DNA from: Hymenolepis diminuta
Lineage: Eukaryota > Platyhelminthes > Cestoda > Cyclophyllidea > Hymenolepididae
NCBI GenBank assembly: GCA_900708905.1
Contig: CAADRB010000024.1
Coordinates: forward strand, 676,333 to 740,332
Reading direction: 5' to 3'
DNA length: 64,000 nt
Below are positions 1 through 10,421 of this stretch, piece by piece; within the stretch, counting starts at the first letter, position 1, and each line of letters opens with the position of its first letter. The notes under the pieces are model-generated. The model was given only the letters and a program-made list of their open reading frames with translations. It ran no database searches and had not been told where the DNA came from. A program made the position numbers and the translations under genes.

Positions 1-72
1 CACTGATCATTTCTACCTTTCGGTCAAATGCATTTCATTGTCTTCATTCTACAATATTTTTAAACCTACTAG

Positions 73-3000
73 AATAACTTCAACCGATCCTACCAGAGCT
101 GAAGCAATGCTTCAAAGAGCCCTAGAGTTGGATCCAAGTAACATTGAAGCTCGAGAAACTCTAAGGCAACTTCTAAACGGAGCAGCTAGCTCTCATCATA
201 GTCGCGACGTCAGCATGGTATGTTTCTTTTACAATTCTCTTAACTATTACGTTGAATCGAGCATTGACGCTGTTTTTCGCTGTTCAGCGTTCTTGGTCTC
301 GGTCACCACAGGCTAGACGTGGCAACGGGCCAATGGAAATGTCTCATCGTCGTCATGATGATAGATCTCCCGGGTCTCCATCTGACAGTGCAAAACGTGC
401 TGGCGAGCCGAATTCAAGTATTGACAGGTCTCGGGCTGTCCTTGAACAACTTGTTAGTGAAGATCGTTCGAAACGTGGACAGCAGCAACGGAGAGGTGGG
501 GAAGCTGGAGATGAATTTCAGTCACCACCTTGTAAGTTTGCTGCGCCTTTTAACTTTCTCAAATCACACTGCTTCATATGAACTTTCTTGCATACTTCGT
601 TAAGTAAAAGTGAAATCGATTTTTATTTGGAGGCGAGAGTCTCGATCAGTTTTAAGCTGTATCGCGCTAATGAATCCTCCTAAATTAAGGGTAGAAGGTT
701 ATGTATCCTTTGAGCATTAAAGCTTTTTCGGATTGTGGACTTTCTGACATTGTAATTAGCCAATGCATCCTTTAAATACGAGAACATATAGTCTGGAGAC
801 ACGAGTCTCGATACGTTTTTGTTATATCACGCTAAATTTTCCTTCTAGATTGAATAATGAAGGTTAGAGTTTTGGTCTTGTCGGCTTTCTCCACTTCTTA
901 GTGAAACAAGATTTTTAATTTGCCCTTGAATGACGTCTGTGCTTAAATTCTTACTACTACTTAGTTTGTGTCTCTTAATTTGAACAACATTCTGTTGATC
1001 GTGTAACCGATGACTCGAATGAGGAGGAGTGAGACACGGTCGAGTGTAAATTTGATCGCGCATTCTAAATCCTCCAATATTTACCACTCCATCAGTTCAC
1101 ATCTGTTTCCAATCTGAAGTCTTCGTGATTGGTGGAACAGCGCCTTACTGCAGTTATGTTTTAAGGACTCATTTTACTGCTTTTCTGGGTTGGTTTTTTA
1201 TATGTATCCTTCCGTATGAGCTACTTTATCTATAGAATTGTTTGTATTACTTTTTATAGTTGATGAATAAACCATTTTTCAATAACCTGTTTTCTCTTTT
1301 TAGCCCGTAGTCGCTATGGTGACGATCGTCATCGTGATGATACCAGACGTGTAGATAAGGGGGGAAGTGATTCTTTGGAGAAGAGTAATTTGGCCAAAAT
1401 CGTCATCACTCGTGATCGTGTACGTTGTTCCTTTTTTTTCATTTTCTTCATAAGACTCCTGTAAAGAAGTTTGTGAATTTATGGGTGTTTTATAATTCTG
1501 CACTAAATTTGCGTGTTTATATAATGAGTAGATGGTATTCTCCAATTATCGTTGCGTTGTAATTTATGTTTAATTTAACAATTACTTGATAAATAAGGTG
1601 AATCTGGCAGTAATGAGTAGAGATTTCTATGTGTTAGTTAATTCTAAAAATTTAAGTGAGGTCATTCAAAAGCCTCTTAATTTGAAACTGGCTTAAGGGA
1701 GCTCCGAATGTCAGTAGCTAATGAAGAGGCAGAGTAAGCAAGACTCGTCTTTATCTAGTCCGCTTTTATTGTAAAAAAAACAAATTCAGGCGTAGGATGA
1801 TTTGTTTGAAAACGGGAAGAGAAGTTTTGAAGTGAATTTTAACATTGTTAGATGTTCGGGGAGAAGCAGAGCGCATGTAAAAAGGGGGACGTTTGAGCGG
1901 ATAATGTAGAGACCATACTGACGTAAATAGATATCGATGCATGCTAGTGTACCCTTTTGGGTTCACTGCTATCCGTAATCACTGGATTTAAAGCGGCAGC
2001 ATTGCTGTCGAGTGCACATCGTTATAGTTGTAAAAATTATCATATTTGACTAGCATCTGCGGTTCCCTACTATGGTGAAGAGCTGATATCACTGTTGACG
2101 GGTTTCAAATCACCTATTATACATATATTTCAACAGAAATTATCAATGTGTAAAGCTACGGTAAAAACACCGTGGGGATTATTTGAATCCTTTCCTCAGG
2201 GCCATCGACTCTTCATGGTTATAGTCGTGATGGCTCCATCGATTCTTTATATTTTGATTATTAACTAGTTTAACCCCTTGCTTTGTTCTTATACCTCGAT
2301 GTCTTATTTCTAAGACGAGATTATTCTTTGGAGTGATATACAGACTCTTTAATTGTCTTTTTCTTTCTGTTTAACGTTCAGTCTGGTCGCGTGATTCGTT
2401 GTGAAGATGGGAATCGTTGGCGGGAAGACAGCGATCGTGGCGGAGATCGTGATCGTGAACGCGATATGCCCCAGCCGTCAAGAGGTCGAGGCCGTGGCGG
2501 ACTTGGTGGTGGTGATCGCGAGTATCGCAGGTTTGTTACTCTTCATCTTCCTCAATTCGGTTATATTTTGGCTCTCTTGTTAGTTGTATTAGATTGTGTT
2601 CTTGAGACTTTTAAATTACCGTGTTTTAGCAAATCCATAATTTCATTAGTTATACCACAATTAGTTCCTTTTCGCTAAAGGATGGTATGTAATAAATAAG
2701 TTCTCAACTATTATTTGTCTTTAGGTTTCTCTAGGTGAATTGTTCCGATCTAATTTCTCACTACTAAGTTTTACGGCGAACCTTGGTCTTTGTTCCATTT
2801 CGTTTTAGCGCAACTCTTGACGTGGTTAAATATTCATTAAAATTATTTAATATTTGCTCCAAAATGTCAATTTTAGCCGTTTGCGATTATAAATGTGGCG
2901 TCAAGTTCACATTTAAGCCAATTAGATTTATTTTAGAAATTGCTTTTTTCATCAGCACATTTAACAGTAATTTAGTCTGTTGTATACAGTTCGTACTCAG

Positions 3001-6000
3001 CATATCATGCAATCATAAAACATTTTAGAAATGCCCAAACTCTGCAAGGTTATTTAGCAGCTTTTTCATGAAGTAATATGAAAAGAACAAACAAAACAAG
3101 TAGTTTTATTGCAAATTCAAACGGTACTTAAACATGTAACTACAATTTCTTAATTCACTCAAAACTCCGTTAAAGGATTAATAAATTTGATTTTTGTATG
3201 ACCGCTTCTCGTCGTCTTGTCTCGAACTTGATGGTGTACGGAAAACTAGGCACGTTCTTGATCATTTAGCTCCGTAAAGTTTCCCATCAATTAGAATTAA
3301 GATAATAGGAACTCAAGGTTTTCAAGTCCGATCAGTAAGTTGATTAATTGCATATAGTATACTGCTGTGTTCTGTTTATAAAGTAAAATTATTTATACGG
3401 ACACAAATTGTACTTAATTAGAATGTTTATTATGTCCAATTTTATGTATTTCATTTTTTGTTAGATTTACTATTTATTGCAAGCTTTTCCGTTCACTTGA
3501 CCTATTTTCTAATTATAAGAACGCACATATAACCTCATAACACATTGACCTCATTCCATTTATTTGGATGTGACTAAATAAATTTTCATGGAATGGATTT
3601 TCCAACTTCGATAGATTTAACGACAATCGTGAAAGAGATTGGCGTGACGATCGACGAAGATATGATAATGAACGCGAGTTCAGAGATGATCGTGAATCTA
3701 GGAGGTAATTTTGCCGCTATTCTTTTTTAAGGTCGTCTTCATATTTCGAAATCCTATTACCTCGTCTTCTTACTTCATATAGACGGGACGACTGGAAGAG
3801 TCAAGAAGAACGTGCTTCCTCTCCAAGTAAGTTTTTTCAAACTAATTCATTTTTTTAATTTTCAAAACGCATGAGAGATTTTTATAAGGATTTTTATGTG
3901 CTTAATGTAAGTCAGAATATCTGAATAGATTTTTTAACATTTTGTGAACTACTTACCAAAGACTCAGAGACAGACGAGACAATCATACACAAGTTACCAT
4001 GTCTCTCAAAGGGAGTTTGCCATGTAGCCGGACACTGATTCCCTGAATACCACATACTCAATGGTGGCTTAATATTGGAGGGTTAGTTAATATGACTATG
4101 TAATCAGTTATTTGCATAAATGTAGAATTTTCCGTATATATGCGTGTCACTTGGGCAAGGACGCACGCGAAGGTATGATTTTAAGTGCACTTTTAGATGA
4201 AATGAGAGAGTTCTAGAAAAGATGAAAGTCGATAAACTCATCTAAATATAACAGATAGTGGTTTGAGTTACAGAGACAAAAAGACAACATGAAGTCGTTC
4301 TTCGAACTCATCCTGTTATGTGTCCTCTTCATCTATATAAAGCAATACGATTGGACAATCTACTCATTCTTTGTAAACGGTTACTCATATAATCATATAA
4401 ACGTATCTGTTTAATATCTATAGATCAGGAGCATCAAGAGGACCGCAATTTGCCTCAATCTGAATTCCAGTACGACAGACGCGTCTACACTCCTCCCAAA
4501 GATGCAGTCGAAGTCGAGAACGGCGTCCTCACAAAGTACGTCAATAAAAGCGATCTACCCCTCACTTCCAAGACTCTGCAGGATCGTGTTCAACAGCGTC
4601 TCAAGGACATTGAACGTCGTCATCGTTCTGAGTCGGGTGGTGATGCAGATGCCTGGCGTGGAAGGGGTGGAGGTTTTCGGGGAGACAGAGGAGGACGTGG
4701 AGGTCGTTCAAATGGTCCACGAGGAGGTGGACGTGGAAGCTGGAGAGGTCCGTGGCGGGGAGATGACAACGGTGCTGGCGGTGGTGATTGGAGAGGTAAC
4801 AGACGTGGCGGTTGGCAAGGAAATCGGTAAGCTTCCGATTTATTCAAACTTATTTAAAGCTCATTTAGAAATATTGTTGATTCGATTTTCCATCTCAGTT
4901 GATATTGACGTAAGGTTTTAGCTTTAGTTCTTATCTAGCATTAAGTTATAAGAAAAATCCAATTTATCAACGTATATTATTCATATTTTAATAGCTGTAT
5001 CAGGTAGCTAGTCTGTTTTTTATTTGGCAGTTTTTTTACCCCATGGTCAAAAAGTCGTGTCATCTAATGATGCGATGATTGAATCAGGTTGTGTAAAGTG
5101 AAGCATTATGGACACGATGTAATCCCAAAATGTAGTAGCCGACTGTTTCGTTGTTTTATTTTTTCGCAGGATGTGGATTCCTTCACCTACCGCACGTCAA
5201 ATTTCACTGCTTATGTGTATTTGCAGTGGGTCATGCTTAGCGGAGGTTAGCGTGGTGTTGAAGCTTGCCTTGAAATTAACTCCTATAATTAAATCACCAT
5301 TTTGGCTTCTTCACATTCAGGCTATAGTTGAGATTTCGCGAGAAAGCTCAATTTATGGCTAGAAATTGAGTGACTTCAATCAAAACTACGATTGCAATCG
5401 CCGTTGTGGTCAACACCGGTCTAAATAAAGCTTACATTGACACCTTGGTCGTTGGTTCGCTTCCTGTGCATGTGTCCACCAACATTACTCGGTGTCTGTA
5501 CATTCACCGTTTGCCTTTTAGTTATGGTTTGAGAGACTCGCAATTGTATTCGGCTGTTCGTAACTGCTTACTGATGTTGGTAGAGCGTTGATAGAAATTT
5601 GAGTTGGCTGACCGCAATCGAAGCCATGACCGAATTCGCTGTTGTGGTCAAAACCGGTCTAAATAAAGTTTGCATAGACACCTTGGTCGCTGAGTTCACT
5701 TTCTAAGTATGTGTTCATCAGTATTACCCGGTGTCTGTACATTCACTGTCCTCATTTCGATGTTTATCTGATTTAGTGTTTGGCTATCGTTTTGACGCCG
5801 TGGATAAAGACGCGCGTGTTTTAACAATGTGCGTAAAAAAAATTGGCGTAAATGTAGACGTTTCAGTACTGGTCTGGTGTCTGATCTATATGTGCGTTAT
5901 ACTCGATCAGCAGTCATTTCTACAGCAGAACTGACATAATAATTTTGTTTTTTGCTCATTGTTCCATTTTTATCACGTTTGCCGTTGTGGCCGAAGCCAA

Positions 6001-7995
6001 TCTAAATAAAATCTAGATTCACTTACAATATGCGTATTCGTTAGTATTACCCAGTGACTATGTATTATTTAATGTCTCATCATTATTGAAGGTTAAAATC
6101 GTCAGTGATGTCGGCATACGTCTCCGAATATAACCTTAGATAAGATTTCATTGCATGGTCTAAATCCATCCACCGATATTTACATTGAGGTGGTTTTCAT
6201 TAGACCGAAATGAATCTACAATGTTGCTGATGACTGTCTTCGAAATCGCCATTGAGTTGTGGTCATGCGACAGCCTACATTATAGTCTCGATCACTCCAA
6301 TCACTTACCTTAAAACGTTCAGGATTGAGGAAGAAAAAGTAGGTTCCAATATATAGCTGGTTCGATGTTCCTTCTTTTTACAATGTTGTAGCGTGTGAAT
6401 TGTAAATAGATGAATTGTAGAGTTTCAAGAGAGTTCTATTCTTTCTCATCTTGTTTAGAGAATACATAGTTTATATTACAAATCAAATCTAGGGATGGAT
6501 TAGCTACCTGATTTGCCATTTTTATGGTGATTTTTATGATGATGTCATTTCCAGTTACAAACATAGAACAGCATTATTTACGGAGTATTTTGAAGGTACT
6601 GTAACTTTTGAATTGTTTGTGGTAACTTCTAAAAATTAATTTTTAACATTTTATTCAATCAGCGATCGATATGGTGGTGACAGACGGAGTGGCGGTGGTG
6701 GTACCGATGGACCAGACGAACCCCGCCGACGTCGTCGTTACGATCGTTCACGTTCCAATACACGCTCTCGTTCTAAGTCACCAGTTTCTAAGCGATCTCG
6801 TCGGACCAGAGACAGTCGTTCACCTCCATCAAGGTCACGGTCTAGATCATACTCTCACTCAGCATCACGCTCACCTTCTCCATACCCCAAAAAGTGAGTT
6901 TTCTTTCATTGTATTTGCTATTACTCGTGGCCATAGTAGGGTTTTAAATTTGTATTTCTACTAATAAACCTCACTGTTATCGATTAGGCACCTTAAAGAC
7001 AAGTACAAAAAGAGGTGGAGGTATGTTTAGTTGTTTTAAACATTTGCTAATTGTATGCGTTAGTATTTTTAAACAATAATATAATGTGTGAAATGTGTAT
7101 AAAGCCAGAAATCCGCAAAATTATTGTTCTGCTTTATCTTAAAAGATTGGTTTCCATAATTTAGACGCTCTTCACCGAGAAAGTTTGTTAGGTAAATGAT
7201 GCTATTAACTATTAAATTAATATATTATCAACTGCTATTGCACATTTTATAGCGCAGTTTAGATTAAACTGATAGGAAACATCCAGAAACGGAGTATTTA
7301 GTACATAACTACGAGGTATCATAGAAAAAGTAAGCAACTGGTTAATGTGATTTATTAAGATAGCCATATAAAACTTCAGAATTTCCTATCAAAAGGTCAA
7401 AATTATAGAACTCATAGAGAATATGGAAGTAAACCGGTTTTACAATCGTTTTATGAGCTCAAATCCGAGCGGGCTAATAAAGGCTCTCGAAAGTCGTCTT
7501 CTTAAAATATTTAATGTTAAGAGACCAATGCTCAAAATCATCTAAAACTGTTGATTGTTCAAATCTTTATATTTATAAGTTGGGTAATTATTTGCAAACG
7601 GAAATGGGTGCTGAAAAGGTCTGTCATTATTTATCTAATGAGCAGCCAACGACAAAGCCATCAATGACAACAGCTTGCGTTCATTAAAATGCTACACATT
7701 CTACATTGGCTATGTTACTCTTTTGTTAAAATCTTATGCTTTACCCAATTTTATCCTATACCTAAGTATCAATTAAAAGCAACTTCCATCTCCCCACAGA
7801 CGCATATCTCGCGCAAGAATAAAAACTCCACCACTAGCACCTCTGACAAACAAACGCCAGAGTGATTCCGAAGATCATATGGCGGAGGTTGAACAATTCG
7901 TTGCCCAATTGCAAGCTAAACGGCAAATGGAGGCTGAGAAGCAAGAACAGGCTGAGCAACCTCTCATTGGTCCTCAAATACCCAATGTGGAATAA
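73..7995 (+). CDS. Arg-rich TPR/RGG/RS-domain protein, 3' part of a spliced gene (5' end outside window)
   Basis: Eleven coding exons joined by GT-AG introns with consistent phase: 73-217, 288-531, 1304-1419, 2382-2530, 3615-3704, 3783-3826, 4424-4826, 6663-6893, 6988-7020, 7165-7191, 7800-7995 (558 codons plus TAA). The first visible exon encodes a TPR-like helix pair (AEAMLQRALELDPSNIEARE). Next come an RS/RD-rich stretch, several Arg/Asp-rich exons (RDRERD, DWRDDRRRYDNERE) and a conserved-looking segment (YTPPKDAVEVENGVLTKYV) leading into an RGG/GRGG region in exon 4424-4826. Exon 6663-6893 holds an RS domain (SRSRSKSP, SPPSRSRSRS). The C-terminus is a short helix rich in Q, E and K ending IGPQIPNVE. 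This composition is typical of nuclear RNA-processing proteins. A TPR followed by a basic/RS tail recalls TTC14, but I cannot confirm that. Upstream exons, including the start codon, lie outside the window. Confidence 0.8.
629..700 (+). repeat. Short interspersed repeat, diverged copy (gatcgcgctaatgaatcctcc family)
   Basis: Contains gagagtctcgatcag and atcgcgctaatgaatcctcc, and aligns along about 70 bp with 8438-8511 and 8668-8741 (ggaggcRagagtctcgRtcag, then cgcgctaatgaatcctcc). It lies in the intron 532-1303. More diverged copies in the same intron are at about 794-850 (gagtctcgatacg, cacgctaa) and 1019-1080 (gagacacggtcgagtgtaaa, gatcgcgcattctaaatcct). Confidence 0.65.
1019..1080 (+). repeat. 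Short interspersed repeat, third intronic copy
   Basis: The segment gagacacggtcgagtgtaaa followed by gatcgcgcattctaaatcct matches the copy at 8438 (gagtctcggtcagtgtgtaa, gatcgcgctaatgaatcctc) with scattered substitutions and conserved spacing. It is the most diverged clearly alignable copy after 629-700. Confidence 0.5.
5362..6068 (+). repeat. Three degenerate direct repeats of about 150 bp in an intron
   Basis: Copies at 5362-5509, 5594-5748 and about 5975-6068 share cgccgttgtggtcaacaccg followed by gtctaaataaa, then a block like caccttggtcg, then attacYcggtgtctgtacat. The third copy is the most decayed, and a possible fourth trace lies near 6238-6290 (aatcgccattgagttgtggt). All are in the 1.8-kb intron 4827-6662. 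Each of the three clear copies carries an internal AATAAA in sense orientation with the host gene. The identity of the repeated unit is unknown. Confidence 0.7.
6663..7191 (+). other. Phase-symmetric cassette exons of the RS domain (231, 33 and 27 nt)
   Basis: Exons 6663-6893, 6988-7020 and 7165-7191 all start and end in the same phase (one nucleotide completing an upstream codon, two left over). Any of them could be skipped without shifting the frame, and each junction still gives Arg or Lys (CG|C, AA|G, AG|A). The 33-nt and 27-nt exons are microexons with good acceptors (cgattag, aatttag) and donors (GTATGT, GTAAAT). This suggests adjustable length of the RS/basic tail. Alternative use itself is inferred. 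Confidence 0.6.
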
Positions 7996-8075
7996 GGGAC
8001 ATATTACAAAGATAAATAAGGTTCCAATGTGTGTTATATGTTTGAAAATATTTTGTCCTCTAGAATAATGAAATT

Positions 8076-8081
8076 AATAAA
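8076..8081 (+). terminator. Poly(A) signal AATAAA of the RS-domain gene
   Basis: Canonical AATAAA 81 nt after the TAA at 7993-7995, with a second AATAAA a little further on near 8099. This gives a short 3' UTR, and the G-rich repeat block begins just downstream. Confidence 0.6.
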
Positions 8082-8307
8082 TTTTAATCAAGCCGTTAAT
8101 AAATAACCATTTTCCAGTACATTTTAAACGCGGTTGTGTGACGCAGGAGGAGAGGTGGGAGGAGAAGAGTGATTGATAAAAGGATGATGATGATGATGAT
8201 GATGAGGAGGAGGTGTGATGAGTGGATGAGTAATTGGGAAAGTGATTGTGTGAATGTGTGACTGAGTGTGTGTGTCTGTGTGTGTGTGTGTGTGTATGTG
8301 TGCGAGT

Positions 8308-8766
8308 GAATGTGATGGTACTGGTGGTAGTGATAGTGATAGTGATAGAGATAGTGCTAGGAGAGTGTGAGTGGGGATGTGAGTGGTTGTGTGAGTGTAT
8401 GGTGTGAGGTGGGAGGGAGGGCGATGAGAAGATGGACGGAGGCAAGAGTCTCGGTCAGTGTGTAAGCTTGATCGCGCTAATGAATCCTCCCAAATGGAGG
8501 CTGCAGGTTGTTGTCTGTGGTCGCCATCTCTCCACANGAATGTGATGGTACTGGTGGTAGTGATAGTGATAGTGATAGAGATAGTGATAGGAGAGTGTGA
8601 GTGGGGATGTGAGTGGTTGTGTGAGTGTATGGTGTGAGGTGGGAGGGAGGGCGATGAGAAGATGGACGGAGGCAAGAGTCTCGGTCAGTGTGTAAGCTTG
8701 ATCGCGCTAATGAATCCTCCCAAATGGAGGCTGCAGGTTGTTGTCTGTGGTCGCCATCTCTCCACA
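8308..8766 (+). repeat. 229-bp near-identical duplication split by a single N
   Basis: Bases 8308-8536 and 8538-8766 have equal length and appear identical except for one C/A difference (8357 versus 8587). They are separated by one N at 8537, and the second copy runs straight into the N gap at 8767. Each copy ends with the short repeat (8438-8536 and 8668-8766). This is best read as two contig ends of an unresolved tandem repeat. Confidence 0.85.
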
Positions 8767-8848
8767 NNNNNNNNNNNNNNNNNNNNNNNNNNNNNNNNNN
8801 NNNNNNNNNNNNNNNNNNNNNNNNNNNNNNNNNNNNNNNNNNNNNNNN
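8767..8848. other. Assembly gap (82 N)
   Basis: A run of N inside the satellite-like block, with a single extra N at 8537. The true distance and copy number across it are unknown. Confidence 0.99.
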
Positions 8849-9721
8849 AAGGAGAGTGGAGTTGAGTAGATGGCGGTTGTGTGATGGAGGAGGAGAGGTG
8901 GGAGGAGAAGAGTGATTGAGAAATGAGGAGGAGGACTAGGATGATGATGAGGTTGAGTTTGTGGAGGTGGTGTGGTATATTTGGTATGATGAGTGGTGGT
9001 GTTATGGTAAACCAATGGTGTGTGTTTTTTTTGTTGTGCGAGTAACTTCACACCTCTCTTCTCTTTCGTTATATAACTATATTATATTCTATTGTTTTCT
9101 CTTATTATATAGATCAGTAACAAATCTACTCTATGTAACATTTCTGGTATTTTACTTGTACATCATCATCTGCTTTCATTTTTGTAGTGGTTAACCGCGT
9201 ATAATTATTTTCAACCGTCGTTACTCTCTCAATATTCTTTATGATCCTCAGTGGTTTAAGATCCTAAAGCTATGCATACCTGTTTGTGTAAACGTAAACG
9301 AACAGCATCCATACATCATTTCATGCCTTTCAGTATTCGCAATCCTCTCCTCCAAACTGCTCGTTAAAAGTATCTTAAATAAAAGTGGAAATCAAAATGG
9401 TGGAGGCATACTTTGGATCTGTGAACATTCTTGAGTGCTGCTCTGTTATACAAAGCCGTTCTCTTGCCACCCCTTATTTTAATACATTCTCTTCTATGAT
9501 TTCGCATCTTATTTTAATAATTTCGTTGATGTATCGCCTTATTCCTTTATTTCTGTTAGCTATGTGATTGGCTGATGCAATTCGAAATGCAGCAGCTTTC
9601 TTGATTTCTAATTTTTGATTCATACATGATGGCCATTTTTGAAACGATTAATAAATATTCTTTTTTTCTCTCAACCTTTTTTGTCATAAAAATCAGTGAA
9701 TAAAAGCATTAAGTGAATCTC

Positions 9722-9727
9722 TTTATT
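9722..9727 (-). terminator. Poly(A) signal AATAAA for the nesprin-like gene
   Basis: tttatt on the + strand, AATAAA on the - strand, about 75 nt after the TGA at 9801-9803 of the tentative last exon. It supports transcript termination here rather than a further 3' extension. Confidence 0.45.
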
Positions 9728-9800
9728 AAAACCTAAATCAATATTGCAAAAGTAAGCGAGTTTCAGTTCTTTCTTTTGTTGAAATTGACAGGTTTAGGAT

Positions 9801-10421
9801 TCATCGAAAATAGTTTCCTTCTGTTCTCCCTATATGTTCACGGAGTATCTTCGTTTGATAGTACTCAGAAGGGTTTGTAATATCAAAATTTTGTCTACTT
9901 TTCGATGGATCAAGACGCCTGAAAGTGGAGTAACAGTTATCGTATTCAGGAAACTGAAGTTGAAATTCCTATCTTTCTTTGCTTAACTTACCCACAAATA
10001 TGACAATGGAAAGCCATCTTAGAGACTCTCCAGGCTCGATCATTTTTAACCCATTCCAGACGACTAAGTTAAATCGAAATATATTTTACTCGAAAAGAAA
10101 ACAAGAAAACACGAAAGAACAGCGGTGTGGAAATAACCCCCCTCCTTAATAGTGCTGTGATTTTGAACGTCGCAGAGTTCGATGGAAAGCTTTGTGGAGA
10201 TCGTGATAGCTGTGTTAAACATAAAGTGGTGGGTTAGCATAGGTGAAAAACCTCCTTCTCTTTGTGGACAAAGCAGCCTACCCTCTTTCTGCTCTCCTGT
10301 CTGCTTCATCGACGTCAGACTTGATATGACGGACGGTTTGAAGAAGTTCGGATAATACTTCAGCCCTCAAATTCCTATCAGATTCAGCCCCTGAAATCCC
10401 TCGAGGAGTTCCTCGTGATGG
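9801..10421 (-). other. Nesprin-like gene C-terminal exons 32-34 (tentative)
   Basis: Exon 32 (10282-10421) encodes PSRGTPRGISGAESDRNLRA onwards and ends ..RRAERG. If unspliced it stops at once (GGG TAG), but the same bases form a donor GG|GTAGGC. Splicing to 9992-10063 (acceptor aacttag, donor GTAAGT) and then 9801-9918 (acceptor ctttcag) keeps the frame and adds about 62 residues ending GRTEGNYFR before TGA. An AATAAA on the - strand (9722-9727) follows. Neither end has a hydrophobic KASH-like segment. Which terminus is used is undecided. Confidence 0.5.

Larger units (their letters stand above)
8130..9050. repeat. G+T-rich, C-poor satellite-like block with (TG)n and (GAT)n tracts
   Basis: Strong strand asymmetry: the + strand is almost entirely G, A and T. 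It includes a GAT run around 8185-8208, a TG run around 8265-8300, GTGATA repeats around 8325-8360, and GGAGG-rich stretches. The start of the block (gaggagaggtgggaggagaa at about 8148) recurs almost unchanged at about 8890 beyond the gap, so this is a tandem or partly collapsed array with a unit longer than 400 bp. Long open frames here (His/Ser/Thr-rich on the - strand) are low-complexity artefacts. Confidence 0.8.

Noticed and set aside
4502..4921. Alternative frame over the RGG exon
   Set aside because: The frame encoding the RGG/GRGG region joins all other exons in phase; this one is a shadow of the repetitive GGA/CGT codons.
8074..8675. Long His/Ser/Thr-rich open frames on the - strand
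   Set aside because: They are translations of TG/GAT simple repeats and cross an N; no splice sites or domain.
10064..10309. 81-codon - strand open frame over the intron after exon 32
   Set aside because: It is out of frame with the nesprin exons and overlaps the proposed donor and acceptor; no KASH-like pattern despite a short hydrophobic stretch.
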